Below, piece by piece: positions 18,412-27,230 of a DNA stretch of 50,635 nt. A program made the position numbers and the translations under genes. This stretch comes from a bacterium 210820-DFI.6.37 (GTDB taxonomy: Bacteria; Bacillota; Clostridia; Peptostreptococcales; Anaerovoracaceae), in NCBI GenBank assembly GCA_020558355.1, contig JAJCKG010000018.1, positions 1 to 50,635 on the forward strand. Direction: 5' to 3'. The stretch's first letter is position 1. Each line of letters opens with the position of its first letter. The notes below the pieces were generated by a model, which did not search any database, was not told the DNA's origin, and worked only from the letters and a program-made list of their open reading frames with translations.

Positions 18412-18660
18412 TAACTTTACGAAAAATTTTATATCGCTTGCGTTGAAGGGAATAAATCAGCACAGGGAAATTCTCCAGAGAGCGGCCGGTTGGTGGAAAG
18501 GCCGCGGATTTGACAGCTGGTGTCTCACCCCGGAGCAAAATCTTATGAGTGGGTGCCGGTGATGGCCGGAACCAATAAGAGTGGTACCGCGGAAGTTTGA
18601 ATGACAAACCTTCGTCTCTTGTGCAGGAAACTGCAGAAAAGGCGCAAGGTTCTTTTTATA
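18412..18660 (+). promoter_or_regulatory. T-box leader, leucine-specific
   Basis: The conserved T-box AGAGTGGTACCGCGG is at 18578-18592. Its TGGT bulge would pair with the ACCA end of uncharged tRNA-Leu. Upstream, stem I features are visible (AGAGA in CCAGAGAGCGGCC, and GGTGGAAA). The specifier is read as CTC (Leu) at 18524-18526, followed by the usual ACC. A terminator stem (AACCTT 18607-18612 with AAGGTT 18646-18651, then TTTTT) competes with the antiterminator. Uncharged tRNA-Leu should allow leuACD transcription. Confidence 0.93.
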
Positions 18661-18717
18661 TGTGTATTAAAAGACTTTGCCGCCAAAATCTAAGGTAGAG
18701 AAAGGAATTTGCTGAAA

Positions 18718-20418
18718 ATGAAAAATCATGACAAGTATCAGGTGGGGTACTTTCCCCCTCCTGAGGAATCAATGGAATGGGTGAAAAAAGACCATATTGA
18801 AAAGGCGCCGATCTGGTGCAGCGTAGACCTGCGAGATGGAAACCAGGCCCTCATCGTACCCATGAGCCTTGAAGAAAAGCTGGAATTTTTCCAGTTTCTC
18901 GTCAAGCTGGGATTCAAAGAAATCGAAGTAGGCTTTCCCGCCGCTTCCGAAACAGAATACGAATTCTTAAGAAAGCTCATCGACGATGATCTGATTCCGG
19001 ATGACGTGACCATTCAGGTCCTGACTCAGTCCAGAAAGCACATCATCAAAAAGACCTTTGAAGCCCTGGCAGGCGTCAAGCACGCAATCGTACATTTATA
19101 TAACTCCACTTCTCTGGCTCAGAGAGAGCAGGTCTTTAAAGCCAGCAGAGAAGAAGTCATCGATATCGCCACCAGCGGCGCGAAGCTGATTAAAAAATAC
19201 GCGGCAAAATATCCGCAGACCAGCTTCCAATTCGAGTATTCGCCGGAAAGCTTTACCGGAACGGAAATGGATTTTGCCAGAGACATCTGCAATGAGGTCA
19301 TCGACATCTGGGAGCCGACACCGGAAAACAAGGTGATTATCAACCTGCCGGCTACGGTTTCCATGTCCATGCCGCACGTTTACGCAAGCCAGATCGAGTA
19401 CATGAGCAAGACCCTTCACAATCGGGAAAATGTGCTGATCTCGCTCCATCCCCACAATGACCGGGGAACCGGCGTTGCCGACGCGGAGCTGGGACTTCTG
19501 GCAGGCGGCGACCGGATCGAAGGAACGCTTTTCGGAAACGGGGAGCGAACCGGAAATGTGGATGTGGTAACTCTTGCCATGAATCTCTTCTCCCACGGCG
19601 TGGATCCGGAGCTGGACTTCTCCAACATGCCGGAGGTTGTAGAGATGTATGAAAAATTTACGGATATCAAGGTGCATCCTCGCCAGCCGTACGGCGGCCA
19701 GCTGGTATTCGCGGCCTTCTCCGGATCTCACCAGGACGCTATCGCGAAGGGTATGAAATGGAGAAAGGACAAAAAGCTTCATCAATGGACCGTCCCTTAT
19801 CTGCCTATCGATCCGAAGGACGTGGGAAGAGAGTACGAAGCGGACGTTATCCGCATCAACAGCCAGTCCGGAAAAGGCGGCGTTGCTTATGTGCTGGAGC
19901 AGAACTACGGCTTCGATCTGCCGAAGGCCATGCGGGAGGAAGTGGGCTATATGATCAAGGGCATTTCCGACCACGCCCACAAGGAGCTTTCGCCGAGGGA
20001 AATCTTTGAAGCTTTCAGCAAAGAATATATCAACTATTTTGATCCAATCGACATTACGGACGCTACGTTTAAAAAGGTATCCACGTACAAGTCGGATGAC
20101 GGTATGATCGTAGATATGCATGTGGACATCAAAGGCGAGGTTTACGAGATCCACGCAGAGGGTAACGGGCGGCTCAACGCGATTAACAACGCGCTGAAAA
20201 AAACCCCTTATCACTTTGATTACACTCTGGTGACTTACTCTGAACACGCGCTGGAAACAAGCTCCAGCTCCAGAGCCGCTTCCTACATCTGTATTCAGGA
20301 CAGCAAAGGAAAGCAGTACTGGGGCGTGGGGACCCATGAGGATATTATCCTGGCTTCGGTAAACGCTCTGGTAAGCGCTCTGAACCGGGAAAACAAAGTA
20401 AGAGGATTTGTAGAATAG
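18718..20418 (+). CDS. leuA: 2-Isopropylmalate synthase (long form)
   Basis: LeuA condenses 2-ketoisovalerate with acetyl-CoA, the first committed step of leucine synthesis. The 566-aa product belongs to the LeuA type 2 group. Visible features are the catalytic SVDLRDGNQAL, the metal-binding HPHNDRGTGVADAEL and a C-terminal regulatory domain from about residue 440 that usually carries leucine feedback. An in-frame TTG at 18709 is too close to AAAGG; the ATG at 18718 is preferred. Expression is controlled by the upstream leucine T-box; leuC follows after 12 nt. Confidence 0.95.
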   Translation: MKNHDKYQVGYFPPPEESMEWVKKDHIEKAPIWCSVDLRDGNQALIVPMSLEEKLEFFQFLVKLGFKEIEVGFPAASETEYEFLRKLIDDDLIPDDVTIQVLTQSRKHIIKKTFEALAGVKHAIVHLYNSTSLAQREQVFKASREEVIDIATSGAKLIKKYAAKYPQTSFQFEYSPESFTGTEMDFARDICNEVIDIWEPTPENKVIINLPATVSMSMPHVYASQIEYMSKTLHNRENVLISLHPHNDRGTGVADAELGLLAGGDRIEGTLFGNGERTGNVDVVTLAMNLFSHGVDPELDFSNMPEVVEMYEKFTDIKVHPRQPYGGQLVFAAFSGSHQDAIAKGMKWRKDKKLHQWTVPYLPIDPKDVGREYEADVIRINSQSGKGGVAYVLEQNYGFDLPKAMREEVGYMIKGISDHAHKELSPREIFEAFSKEYINYFDPIDITDATFKKVSTYKSDDGMIVDMHVDIKGEVYEIHAEGNGRLNAINNALKKTPYHFDYTLVTYSEHALETSSSSRAASYICIQDSKGKQYWGVGTHEDIILASVNALVSALNRENKVRGFVE

Positions 20419-20430
20419 GAGGAAACGATT

Positions 20431-21693
20431 ATGGGAATGACAATGACACAGAAGATTCTGGCCGCTCACGCGGGCCTGGATCATGTGGAGGCGGGCCAGC
20501 TGATCCGGGCAAACCTGGATATGGTTCTGGCCAACGATATTACCGGGCCTGTCGCGATCAATGAATTTGAAAAGGCGGAATTCGGCAAGGTCTTCGATAA
20601 GAGCAAGGTTTCTCTTGTCATGGACCACTTTACACCTAACAAAGACATCAAGTCCGCGGAGCAGTGCAAGCAGTGCCGGACCTTTGCGAGACATTTTGAG
20701 CTGGATAACTTTTATGATGTAGGAAATATGGGCATTGAACATGCCCTGCTTCCGGAAAAAGGACTGGTCGCGGCGGGCGAAGCCATCATCGGCGCCGACT
20801 CTCACACCTGTACCTACGGCGCTCTGGGCGCTTTCTCAACAGGCGTGGGGAGCACAGATCTGGCGGCGGGCATGGCGACGGGCCAGGCATGGTTCAAAAT
20901 CCCTTCCGCGCTGAAATTCGAGCTGACCGGTACGCTGCCTGAAAACGTAAGCGGAAAAGATGTGATCCTTCACATCATCGGAATGATCGGCGTTGACGGA
21001 GCGCTTTATAAGTCTATGGAATTTTCCGGCGAAGGCGTAAAGAGCCTGTCCATGGACGACCGTCTGTGCATTACCAATATGGCCATTGAAGCCGGCGCCA
21101 AAAACGGCATCTTCCCTGTGGATGAAGTAACAGAAAAATACATGGAAGGCCGGGTAAACCGGCAGTGGAAGAAATACGAGGCGGACGAAGACGCTCAATA
21201 CGATGAAACCTATACCATCAACCTTTCCCAGCTGAAGCCGACAGTTTCCTTCCCACATCTGCCGGAAAACACAAAGACCATCGACGAGGTGGGCGACGTG
21301 CCGATCCAGCAGGTGGTAATCGGCTCCTGCACCAACGGCAGACTGAGCGATATGCGGATTGCGGCTGAGATTTTGAAGGGGCAGAAGATCCACCCGGATG
21401 TTCGCGCCATCATCATTCCGGCGACACAGGAAATCTACAAGGAATGCATCAAGCTGGGCTATCTGGACGCGTTCATCGACGCGGGCTGCGTTGTTTCTAC
21501 TCCGACCTGCGGGCCTTGCCTGGGCGGACACATGGGAATCCTGGCCGCAGGCGAGCGCTGCGTCGCCACTACCAACCGTAACTTTGTAGGCAGAATGGGG
21601 CATGTAGACAGTGAAGTATATCTGGCAAGCCCGGCTGTCGCTGCCGCTTCGGCCATTGCCGGAAAAATCAGCGGCCCGAAAGGAGACAAATAA
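20431..21693 (+). CDS. leuC: 3-Isopropylmalate dehydratase large subunit
   Basis: LeuC with LeuD forms the aconitase-type isomerase converting 2- to 3-isopropylmalate. The 420-aa product has [15 protein letters not shown], the [4Fe-4S] cysteines in GSCTNGR and [13 protein letters not shown], and the usual C-terminal [16 protein letters not shown] lies seven bases before the ATG. It is separated from leuD by a single base, so the subunits are translationally linked. Confidence 0.96.
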   Translation: MGMTMTQKILAAHAGLDHVEAGQLIRANLDMVLANDITGPVAINEFEKAEFGKVFDKSKVSLVMDHFTPNKDIKSAEQCKQCRTFARHFELDNFYDVGNMGIEHALLPEKGLVAAGEAIIGADSHTCTYGALGAFSTGVGSTDLAAGMATGQAWFKIPSALKFELTGTLPENVSGKDVILHIIGMIGVDGALYKSMEFSGEGVKSLSMDDRLCITNMAIEAGAKNGIFPVDEVTEKYMEGRVNRQWKKYEADEDAQYDETYTINLSQLKPTVSFPHLPENTKTIDEVGDVPIQQVVIGSCTNGRLSDMRIAAEILKGQKIHPDVRAIIIPATQEIYKECIKLGYLDAFIDAGCVVSTPTCGPCLGGHMGILAAGERCVATTNRNFVGRMGHVDSEVYLASPAVAAASAIAGKISGPKGDK

Positions 21694-21694
21694 C

Positions 21695-22174
21695 ATGGAC
21701 GCAAAAGGAAGAGTACATAAATACGGAAACAACGTAGATACAGACGTTATCATCCCCGCGAGACACCTGAACACGCAGGATCACAAGGAACTGGCTTCCC
21801 ACTGTATGGAAGACATCGATAAAGAGTTCGTAAACAAGGTAAAGGAAGGCGATATCATGGTGGCCGGCGACAACTTCGGCTGCGGCTCCTCCAGAGAGCA
21901 CGCTCCTATCGCCATCAAAGCCAGCGGTATCAGCTGCGTTATCGCGAACACTTTTGCCCGGATCTTCTACCGCAACTCCATCAACATCGGACTTCCGATT
22001 CTGGAATGCGCGGAGGCCAGCAAAAAAATCCAGGACGGCGATGAAGTGAGCATCGATTTCAATACCGGCGTCATTACAAATATCACAAAGAATGAAACTT
22101 ATCAGGCGCTGCCATTCCCTGATTTTATCAAGGACATCATGGCAAAGGGCGGTCTAATGAACAGTCTGAAATAA
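21695..22174 (+). CDS. leuD: 3-Isopropylmalate dehydratase small subunit
   Basis: LeuD is the swivel-domain partner of LeuC. The 159-aa, prokaryotic/archaeal short-type protein shows [13 protein letters not shown], the signature [14 protein letters not shown] and [22 protein letters not shown] precedes the ATG at 21695; a longer in-frame opening lies inside leuC. A strong terminator follows, so leuB is a separate transcript. Confidence 0.96.
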   Translation: MDAKGRVHKYGNNVDTDVIIPARHLNTQDHKELASHCMEDIDKEFVNKVKEGDIMVAGDNFGCGSSREHAPIAIKASGISCVIANTFARIFYRNSINIGLPILECAEASKKIQDGDEVSIDFNTGVITNITKNETYQALPFPDFIKDIMAKGGLMNSLK

Positions 22175-22183
22175 CCGAAATTC

Positions 22184-22210
22184 AAAAGCGGCCAAAAGGC
22201 CGCTTTTTTT
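22184..22210 (+). terminator. Terminator of leuACD
   Basis: AAAAGCGGCC, loop AAAA, GGCCGCTTTT, then further T residues. Confidence 0.88.
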
Positions 22211-22229
22211 CAACATCATACACACTGCG

Positions 22230-22284
22230 CGCTGACGAACCCGCGTGCCGGACGCCCCGTCTGTCCGCTCATCGTCCGTCAGCG
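22230..22284. other. Structured inverted repeat between leuD and the micro-protein genes
   Basis: CGCTGACG (22230-22237) pairs with CGTCAGCG (22277-22284), and inside CGGAC pairs with GTCCG. TTTT follows on the plus strand. It may be a second terminator or the structured 3' end of the leftward micro-protein transcript. Confidence 0.45.
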
Positions 22285-22328
22285 TTTTCCCTATACTCCT
22301 TTTAAAAATCCCGTTCCATCCCAGGATG

Positions 22329-22430
22329 TTAAATCGTATGCTTTCTGGCCGGAAGCTTGCTTTTCAAAGCCGCTCCGCAGAAACCGATCCCAATCACAGT
22401 AACCACCATTAATCCTACTATATATTTCAT
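22329..22430 (-). CDS. 33-aa single-pass membrane micro-protein (GFCGAA type)
   Basis: A short N-terminal MKY is followed by a hydrophobic helix (VGLMVVTVIGIGF) and then CGAALKSKLP and a basic tail. AAAGGAG lies seven bases before the ATG at 22430, an excellent site for so short a gene. A second gene just upstream encodes a paralogue that shares GFCGAA, then [LI]K[SN]K[LI]P. The shared motif and good ribosome sites argue that both are real. The single Cys at the membrane border could be modified or form a dimer. Function unknown. Confidence 0.68.
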   Translation of the reverse strand: MKYIVGLMVVTVIGIGFCGAALKSKLPARKHTI

Positions 22431-22485
22431 ACTGATTCTCCTTTCCTTGAATACAATCATACACACATTTTTATAATTTAAACCT

Positions 22486-22578
22486 TCATGCTGTCGGAAT
22501 TTTATTTTTAATCGCAGCTCCGCAGAATCCAACCGCAATGACAACAACTGCGAAAGTTCCTAATATCACTTTCTTCAT
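22486..22578 (-). CDS. 30-aa single-pass membrane micro-protein, paralogue of the 33-aa one
   Basis: This gene encodes MKKVILGTFAVVVIAVGF followed by CGAAIKNKIPTA. GGGAGG stands five bases before the ATG at 22578. It is 55 nt upstream of the 33-aa gene with no terminator between, so they are probably one transcript. Both share a hydrophobic helix ending GFCGAA and a short basic tail. No family is recognised. Possible roles include membrane peptide, regulator of a transporter, or mild toxin. It is antisense in position to neither leu gene. Confidence 0.65.
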   Translation of the reverse strand: MKKVILGTFAVVVIAVGFCGAAIKNKIPTA

Positions 22579-22715
22579 AGGCGCCTCCCTTTCTTCTTGA
22601 ATCACTTTATGATTTTATTATAACTTCCAATTATTAACGTTTCCATCGATTTATCTTACAAATTTCTTACATTTGTGTAACCCGATTCTTTCAATCGCCG
22701 ATTTCTATCGAACCA

Positions 22716-22744
22716 TTGCAAAATCCACGCTTTCCGTATATAAT
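22716..22744 (+). promoter_or_regulatory. Sigma-A promoter of leuB
   Basis: TTGCAA (22716-22721), 17-nt spacer, TATAAT (22739-22744). The leader is about 30 nt, too short for a T-box, so leuB is not under the same control as leuACD. Confidence 0.72.
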
Positions 22745-22779
22745 TACCTTTGTACAATTACATAAAGGAGATAGAATAT

Positions 22780-23850
22780 ATGAATTACAAAATCGCAGTT
22801 GTTCCCGGCGACGGGATCGGACCTGAGGTAATCGAACAAGCTCTGCGGGTCCTGGACCGGATCGGGGAAAAATATAACCACAGCTTTGAATACACAAAGG
22901 TTCTGGCAGGCGGTGCGGCAATTGACGCTGTAGGCAAGTGTCTGCCGCAGGAAACCATCGATATCTGCAAGGGAAGCGACGCTGTGCTGCTTGGCGCTGT
23001 AGGCGGATGGAAATGGGATACGCTGCCAGGAGATGAACGTCCGGAGCGGGCGCTTTTAGGCCTGAGAAAGGAACTGGGGCTTTTCGCCAACATTCGTCCG
23101 GCCATTCTCTTTGAAGAGCTGGCGCAGGCCTGTCCTCTAAAGCCGGAGATTATCCAGGGCGGCCTTGATCTGGTTGTTGTACGGGAACTGACCGGCGGCA
23201 TCTATTTTGGAGAAAAAGGCTTTAAAGAAACAGACCTTGGCCCTGCCGCCTATGACGTGGAGCTGTACGCGGAAGAGGAGGTTCGCCGGATCGCGGTAGT
23301 TGCCTTTGATATGGCCATGAAGAGAGGTAAAAAAGTTACCAGCGTAGATAAAGCCAACGTTTTAGAAAGCTCCCGCCTCTGGAGAAGAGTTGTCGCGGAA
23401 GTGGCAAAGGACTACCCGGAAGTGGAGCTGAACAATCTGTATGTAGATAATACGGCCATGCAGATGGTTCTCAATCCAAAGCAGTTCGATGTTGTTGTTA
23501 CCAGCAATATCTTCGGCGATATCCTGTCTGATGAAGCAAGCCAGATCACAGGCTCCATCGGCATGCTGCCGTCTGCCAGCCTGGCAAAGGGAAACTTCGG
23601 CATGTACGAGCCGGTACACGGTTCCGCTCCGGATATTGCGGGCCAGAATAAAGCGAACCCAATGGCTACTATCCTTTCCGCCGCAATGATGCTGCGCTAT
23701 ACCTTTGGTCTGTCCCAGGAAGCGGACGCCATTGAAGCCGCGGTGAAAAAGGTTCTGGCTGACGGCTACCGGACGCCGGATCTGATGGCAAACGGCGGAA
23801 AAGAGATCGGCACTAAGGAAGCCGGAGATCGAATCGTAGCCGCGATTTAA
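22780..23850 (+). CDS. leuB: 3-Isopropylmalate dehydrogenase
   Basis: LeuB oxidatively decarboxylates 3-isopropylmalate with NAD to 2-ketoisocaproate. The 356-aa product opens [16 protein letters not shown]. It shows [22 protein letters not shown], the metal-binding [11 protein letters not shown] region and [30 protein letters not shown] is nine bases before the ATG at 22780; an earlier in-frame start is poorer. It has its own promoter, separate from the T-box-controlled leuACD. Confidence 0.96.
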   Translation: MNYKIAVVPGDGIGPEVIEQALRVLDRIGEKYNHSFEYTKVLAGGAAIDAVGKCLPQETIDICKGSDAVLLGAVGGWKWDTLPGDERPERALLGLRKELGLFANIRPAILFEELAQACPLKPEIIQGGLDLVVVRELTGGIYFGEKGFKETDLGPAAYDVELYAEEEVRRIAVVAFDMAMKRGKKVTSVDKANVLESSRLWRRVVAEVAKDYPEVELNNLYVDNTAMQMVLNPKQFDVVVTSNIFGDILSDEASQITGSIGMLPSASLAKGNFGMYEPVHGSAPDIAGQNKANPMATILSAAMMLRYTFGLSQEADAIEAAVKKVLADGYRTPDLMANGGKEIGTKEAGDRIVAAI

Positions 23851-23895
23851 AACCCCTAGCGCAAAGCTCTTCTCAGCTTTGGCTTGGTTTAGAAC

Positions 23896-23945
23896 AAAAA
23901 AAGGAATATGACGTTCAGTTTATAAAACGCCATATTCCTCTTTTA
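23896..23945. terminator. Bidirectional terminator between leuB and the restriction gene
   Basis: GGAATATG-CGTT pairs with AACG-CATATTCC, flanked by A-run on the left and CTCTTTT on the right. It serves both leuB and the convergent endonuclease gene. Confidence 0.8.
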
Positions 23946-25010
23946 TTTCCCCTGTTTCGCCGTCAGCATGTCTTCCAATAACATGGAAACATCAAAGTCT
24001 TCTTCTTTTGCCGCCTCACAAACAAGCTGGATCCATTTTTCTATGGGATCCTGGAAATCGCCGTCCCAATTCCGGGCTAAGATTGTTTTATCTGTATTTA
24101 AAAGAATATCCTTTACTTTATCCCTATAGATCGATAGCTGATAAAATTTCTGCGGGATCGCCTTATATAGCTTATCGGCGATTTTTAAGTCCTTTTTTCC
24201 ACCAGCGGAAAAGCTGTCCCGCATAGAGGTCGATACAATTCCATGGTTGGCTACGAGCCATAGCGTAAAGCGCTCATACTTATTCTGCCGCTTCCCAAAC
24301 AGTTCGGGAAACAACGCAAATCCCTGCGCAATCATATCATCTTTTTCTTCCGAAGACAATGTTTTCCAAAGCCTGATTTTAGGGGGAACTGAAGTTTCTC
24401 CGGCCTTATGCTCTTCACCGTTTACCCACCACAAGGATTCTCCTGGCTTCAATGTAGAGCGGAAGTATTCCACAACTGGGCGGATTGGGTTATCCATCCT
24501 GCGCATATCATCATAGCTTACTCCCATTTTATCAAAAATAGTTTCGCCTTTGGCAAGATTCATATCAATCCTATACCTTGGACTATGCGTAACCGCAATA
24601 TCACACAGGCACTCTTCGTATCTGCGGGTTTTAAACTGTACTGGTTTTCGCAGTTTACCAAACAGGAAAAAGATGTGTTCAACATCCTCTACCCGAGTGC
24701 CTTCCGCCACACTTCCGCCGATCAGAGTCCATTTATCTTCTTTTGTGGATTTTACTTCAACGCCATAATATCCATGGGCAACAATGTCAGGAAACCTCTG
24801 CCCGCTGATAATCTGGATTGTTCCTTCAAAGCCGGTTCCTCGCGCGGCCATATCCAGCGCTTTTTTTACTTCAACCTCAAGCTTCTGCGCTCCCTTGGAT
24901 ATGTAATAGTCGGGGTCTTTCTCCGCCTGATCGTTCATCACTGCGCAAGCGTCTTGGCATAACGCTTCAAATTCTTCTAACGAGGGGGTTCTATCGGTTG
25001 ATATAATCAT
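23943..25010 (-). CDS. Type II restriction endonuclease (PD-ExK)
   Basis: This 355-aa protein follows the methyltransferase and overlaps its stop by one base (TAATG), so the pair is one operon. RFPDIVAHGYYGVEVKST gives a PD-(D/E)XK core, with Asp75, Glu85 and Lys87 as likely metal and catalytic residues. It should cut unmethylated copies of the sequence protected by the partner enzyme. The recognition sequence cannot be deduced. Position, fold and coupling make the call secure in kind. The whole cassette is more AT-rich than the flanking leu genes. Confidence 0.82.
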   Translation of the reverse strand: MIISTDRTPSLEEFEALCQDACAVMNDQAEKDPDYYISKGAQKLEVEVKKALDMAARGTGFEGTIQIISGQRFPDIVAHGYYGVEVKSTKEDKWTLIGGSVAEGTRVEDVEHIFFLFGKLRKPVQFKTRRYEECLCDIAVTHSPRYRIDMNLAKGETIFDKMGVSYDDMRRMDNPIRPVVEYFRSTLKPGESLWWVNGEEHKAGETSVPPKIRLWKTLSSEEKDDMIAQGFALFPELFGKRQNKYERFTLWLVANHGIVSTSMRDSFSAGGKKDLKIADKLYKAIPQKFYQLSIYRDKVKDILLNTDKTILARNWDGDFQDPIEKWIQLVCEAAKEEDFDVSMLLEDMLTAKQGK

Positions 25011-26455
25011 TATGAATCCTCTCCAAAATACAGCTTCCAGTTTTGTTCCAGACGCTTCGCTATATGATACCCTAACAAAGGAGGTACAGCGTTCCCTATA
25101 ATTTTATAGGCTTCCGATGCCGAAACGGCTTTATTTCCTTCCTTAGCGGCTATCACAAAATCATAATCATCTGGAAACGTCTGTATCCTGGCGCATTCCC
25201 TTACGCTGAGCCTGCGCTCCTTCAATCCATCAGCCAGCTCACTTTTATTACGTCCCCCGTGTTCCTCAGACAATCGGCGGAACTCAATATTCCCATGATG
25301 CTCTGATCGTATCGTTGGGCCAACACTATCCAATTTAACTTCATTCTGGCCCTGACAATGGGTTCCCATATACTTTGCTCTGGAATATTTTTGGTGGCTT
25401 ACATCCCTTGAATCTTCCGGCTCTCCCAGTCCTGTCAATGCGTCCTTCACGGTTACAAATTTTTTCAAATGCTCCTCTGGCTCATCCCCGGGCAGATAAT
25501 GCGTAATTGGCGGATATGGAGTGTATTTGTCAGAAGGCTTTTCTTTTGACAGCTCTTTCAAGGCCTCTGGCAGCAGCTCGGATTTTTTGAATCCAAAAAA
25601 TATGACTCTTTCCCGTCCCTGGGGCACGCCATAGTTTGCCGCATTCAGCACTTTTGCGGGAACTACCAGATACCCGCCGTTGCATACGGACGCAAAGTCC
25701 TTTTCGATAATCTCTTTCGTGTCATCAAGATTGGTCAGGCCTTTTACATTTTCCGCAACAAAAACTTTTGGTTCTGTAATGGAGATAACCTCTCGCATCC
25801 ATATATACAGCTGCCCTCTGTTCTCAATAGTCGGGGCTTCTATGTCGACTTTTTTTCCATCATGTCTCCTGTTGGAGTTAAAGCCTCTTCGCTTTCCCGC
25901 AACAGAAAAGTCCTGACATGGAAAGCCTCCGATTAAGACATCCACATTCTGGGGAAAAATGTTCAAATCATTCTCTTTTTGCAATTTAACCAGGTCAACA
26001 ATACTATTAAGATAGTATTTCTGCGAATCGATTCCCCGCCGCCCAAAATAATTTACCCAGGCGGCCTTTGCCTCGGGTTTGATATCATTTGCGAAAATCG
26101 TTCGAAACCTGTTTTTGCCAAGCTCAACCCAATCCCTGTCGATGTCTTTCATATCCCAGTCTTTACTGCAGTCAGGATTAATGGCTTTCTTTAATACCTG
26201 AAAGCCTCCCTCAAAGCCAAGGTCAATTCCTCCGCAGCCGGAAAAAAGCGAAAGCAGGTTCAGCTTTCTCTGGTTTTTACCGTTTTTTTGGTCGGCAGAC
26301 AGTCTCTCAGGTTTTTCGGCGTCAAAGGGAATCAGCCACACGCCGCTTTGCTTAACCGCGCCTTCAATTCTATTTTGGTTGCATAAAATTTGGACTCTCC
26401 TGGCTGTCAGCTGCCATCTTTCCGCAATTTCCGCAACAGATACATATTCACGCAT
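25010..26455 (-). CDS. DNA (cytosine-5)-methyltransferase with N-terminal HTH
   Basis: This 481-aa enzyme carries all main C5-methylase motifs. Motif I is LSLFSGCGGIDLGFEGG (about 68-84), motif IV GGFPCQDFSVAGKRRG with the catalytic Cys (about 177), motif VI AENVKGL, motif VIII QGRERVIFFGF, motif IX RRLSVRECARIQTFP and motif X IGNAVPPLLG. The first ~45 residues (VSVAEIAERWQLTARRVQILC) form an added helix-turn-helix like those of self-regulating methylases. A perfect dyad lies inside its own promoter (26483-26496), consistent with autorepression. It protects the host from the downstream endonuclease. Confidence 0.93.
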   Translation of the reverse strand: MREYVSVAEIAERWQLTARRVQILCNQNRIEGAVKQSGVWLIPFDAEKPERLSADQKNGKNQRKLNLLSLFSGCGGIDLGFEGGFQVLKKAINPDCSKDWDMKDIDRDWVELGKNRFRTIFANDIKPEAKAAWVNYFGRRGIDSQKYYLNSIVDLVKLQKENDLNIFPQNVDVLIGGFPCQDFSVAGKRRGFNSNRRHDGKKVDIEAPTIENRGQLYIWMREVISITEPKVFVAENVKGLTNLDDTKEIIEKDFASVCNGGYLVVPAKVLNAANYGVPQGRERVIFFGFKKSELLPEALKELSKEKPSDKYTPYPPITHYLPGDEPEEHLKKFVTVKDALTGLGEPEDSRDVSHQKYSRAKYMGTHCQGQNEVKLDSVGPTIRSEHHGNIEFRRLSEEHGGRNKSELADGLKERRLSVRECARIQTFPDDYDFVIAAKEGNKAVSASEAYKIIGNAVPPLLGYHIAKRLEQNWKLYFGEDS

Positions 26456-26476
26456 AAGACTCTCCTCTCTTTTTAG

Positions 26477-26505
26477 ATTTTATTCGTTTTGACGAACTTT
26501 TTCAA
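26477..26505 (-). promoter_or_regulatory. Methyltransferase-endonuclease promoter with internal operator
   Basis: On the minus strand TTGAAA (26505-26500), 17-nt spacer, TAAAAT (26482-26477). The spacer contains TTCGT-N4-ACGAA (26483-26496), a perfect inverted repeat placed where a bound protein would block RNA polymerase. Confidence 0.65.
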
Positions 26506-26549
26506 GGGCAACTTAAAAATTCTTTTCAGCTTTATTTTCAAATCCCGCA

Positions 26550-26558
26550 TGGTATAAT
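26550..26558 (+). promoter_or_regulatory. Extended -10 promoter of vsr
   Basis: TGGTATAAT (TGnTATAAT) with no good -35. The predicted start is about 12 nt before the ATG, giving a very short leader. Confidence 0.5.
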
Positions 26559-26576
26559 AAAATAAACATTTCGAGA

Positions 26577-27038
26577 ATGATGGTATCTAAAAATATGAAA
26601 AAGCAACGTACCAATGAAATTACGCATAAAATCATGTCTTCCATTCCTTCGGCAAACACGACTCCAGAATTAAAGCTCCGAAAAGAATTGTTTGCCCGGG
26701 GCTATCGTTACCGCACAAATTATAAGAAGCTTACAGGTAAGCCGGATATTGTTTTTACAAAAGCAAAGCTTGCGATTTTCGTGGACGGGGATTTCTGGCA
26801 TGGTCATAATTGGGCTATTCGAGGCTATGGAAGCCACGAAGAAGAAATGAAGCGCTACTCGCAATATTGGCAGGACAAAATCAATAAAAATATAGAACGG
26901 GACAGAAAAGTCGATGAAATCCTTCAAAACGATGGCTGGATCGTTTTACGCTTTTGGGAAAGCGATATAAAAAGCAACCTGGAATATTGTTTGAAAACAA
27001 TAGAAATCTGGTATGCCATTATGACTGGTTCCCAATAG
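26577..27038 (+). CDS. vsr: Very short patch repair endonuclease
   Basis: Vsr nicks beside T:G mismatches made by deamination of 5-methylcytosine, limiting mutation at the methylase's target. The 153-aa protein has the family features RSxxMSxIxx-like opening (THKIMSSIPSANTTPELKLRKELFARG), the catalytic GKPDIVF and zinc/active-site FVDGDFWHGHNW, and the tail WIVLRFWESDI. It diverges from the methyltransferase gene. Two further in-frame ATGs lie near the start and no strong ribosome site is visible, so the exact N-terminus is uncertain. Confidence 0.92.
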   Translation: MMVSKNMKKQRTNEITHKIMSSIPSANTTPELKLRKELFARGYRYRTNYKKLTGKPDIVFTKAKLAIFVDGDFWHGHNWAIRGYGSHEEEMKRYSQYWQDKINKNIERDRKVDEILQNDGWIVLRFWESDIKSNLEYCLKTIEIWYAIMTGSQ

Positions 27039-27063
27039 AAGTGTTCTAGGGGGCAATTACTAC

Positions 27064-27143
27064 GGAGGAAGACATAAATCATATCCATTGTACTGATGGT
27101 GTTGGGATTAGTAATCGTGGGAAATGACAATAAAAGAAAATAA
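27064..27143 (+). pseudogene. Decayed holin-like type I toxin
   Basis: A GGAGG site (27064-27068) is followed by a reading frame ISIVLMVLGLVIVGNDNKRK and a stop at 27141. It is a hydrophobic helix with a charged tail, like small holin-like toxins. In this frame no ATG, GTG or TTG stands at the right distance from the ribosome site, and a stop occurs at 27075. The only ATG (27096) leaves 15 residues. The surrounding AACCGCC/GGCGGTT hairpins and an opposing promoter match the layout of Firmicutes type I toxin loci, so I call it a relic. Confidence 0.5.
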
Positions 27144-27225
27144 CCGCCCAGCGACCAACTGACTGCGGTTATTAAATAATCACACAAGGAAGGTTAACCG
27201 CTTTGAACGGTTTCGCCCTTTGTTA
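27131..27225 (-). ncRNA. Putative antisense RNA antitoxin
   Basis: A minus-strand promoter at 27231-27259 would start RNA near 27224. It would run to a 9-bp hairpin (GCGGTTATT/AATAACCGC, 27139-27173) followed by TTCTTTT. The RNA would overlap the end of the toxin reading frame. An inner hairpin AACCG/CGGTT is also present. The promoter is good although the toxin seems dead. Confidence 0.5.
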
Positions 27226-27230
27226 TATAG

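Noticed and set aside
19096..20805. Long minus-strand open frame antisense to leuA and leuC
   Set aside because: It lies wholly opposite two certain genes, has no family features or ribosome site, and spans their junction. It is a codon-bias shadow.
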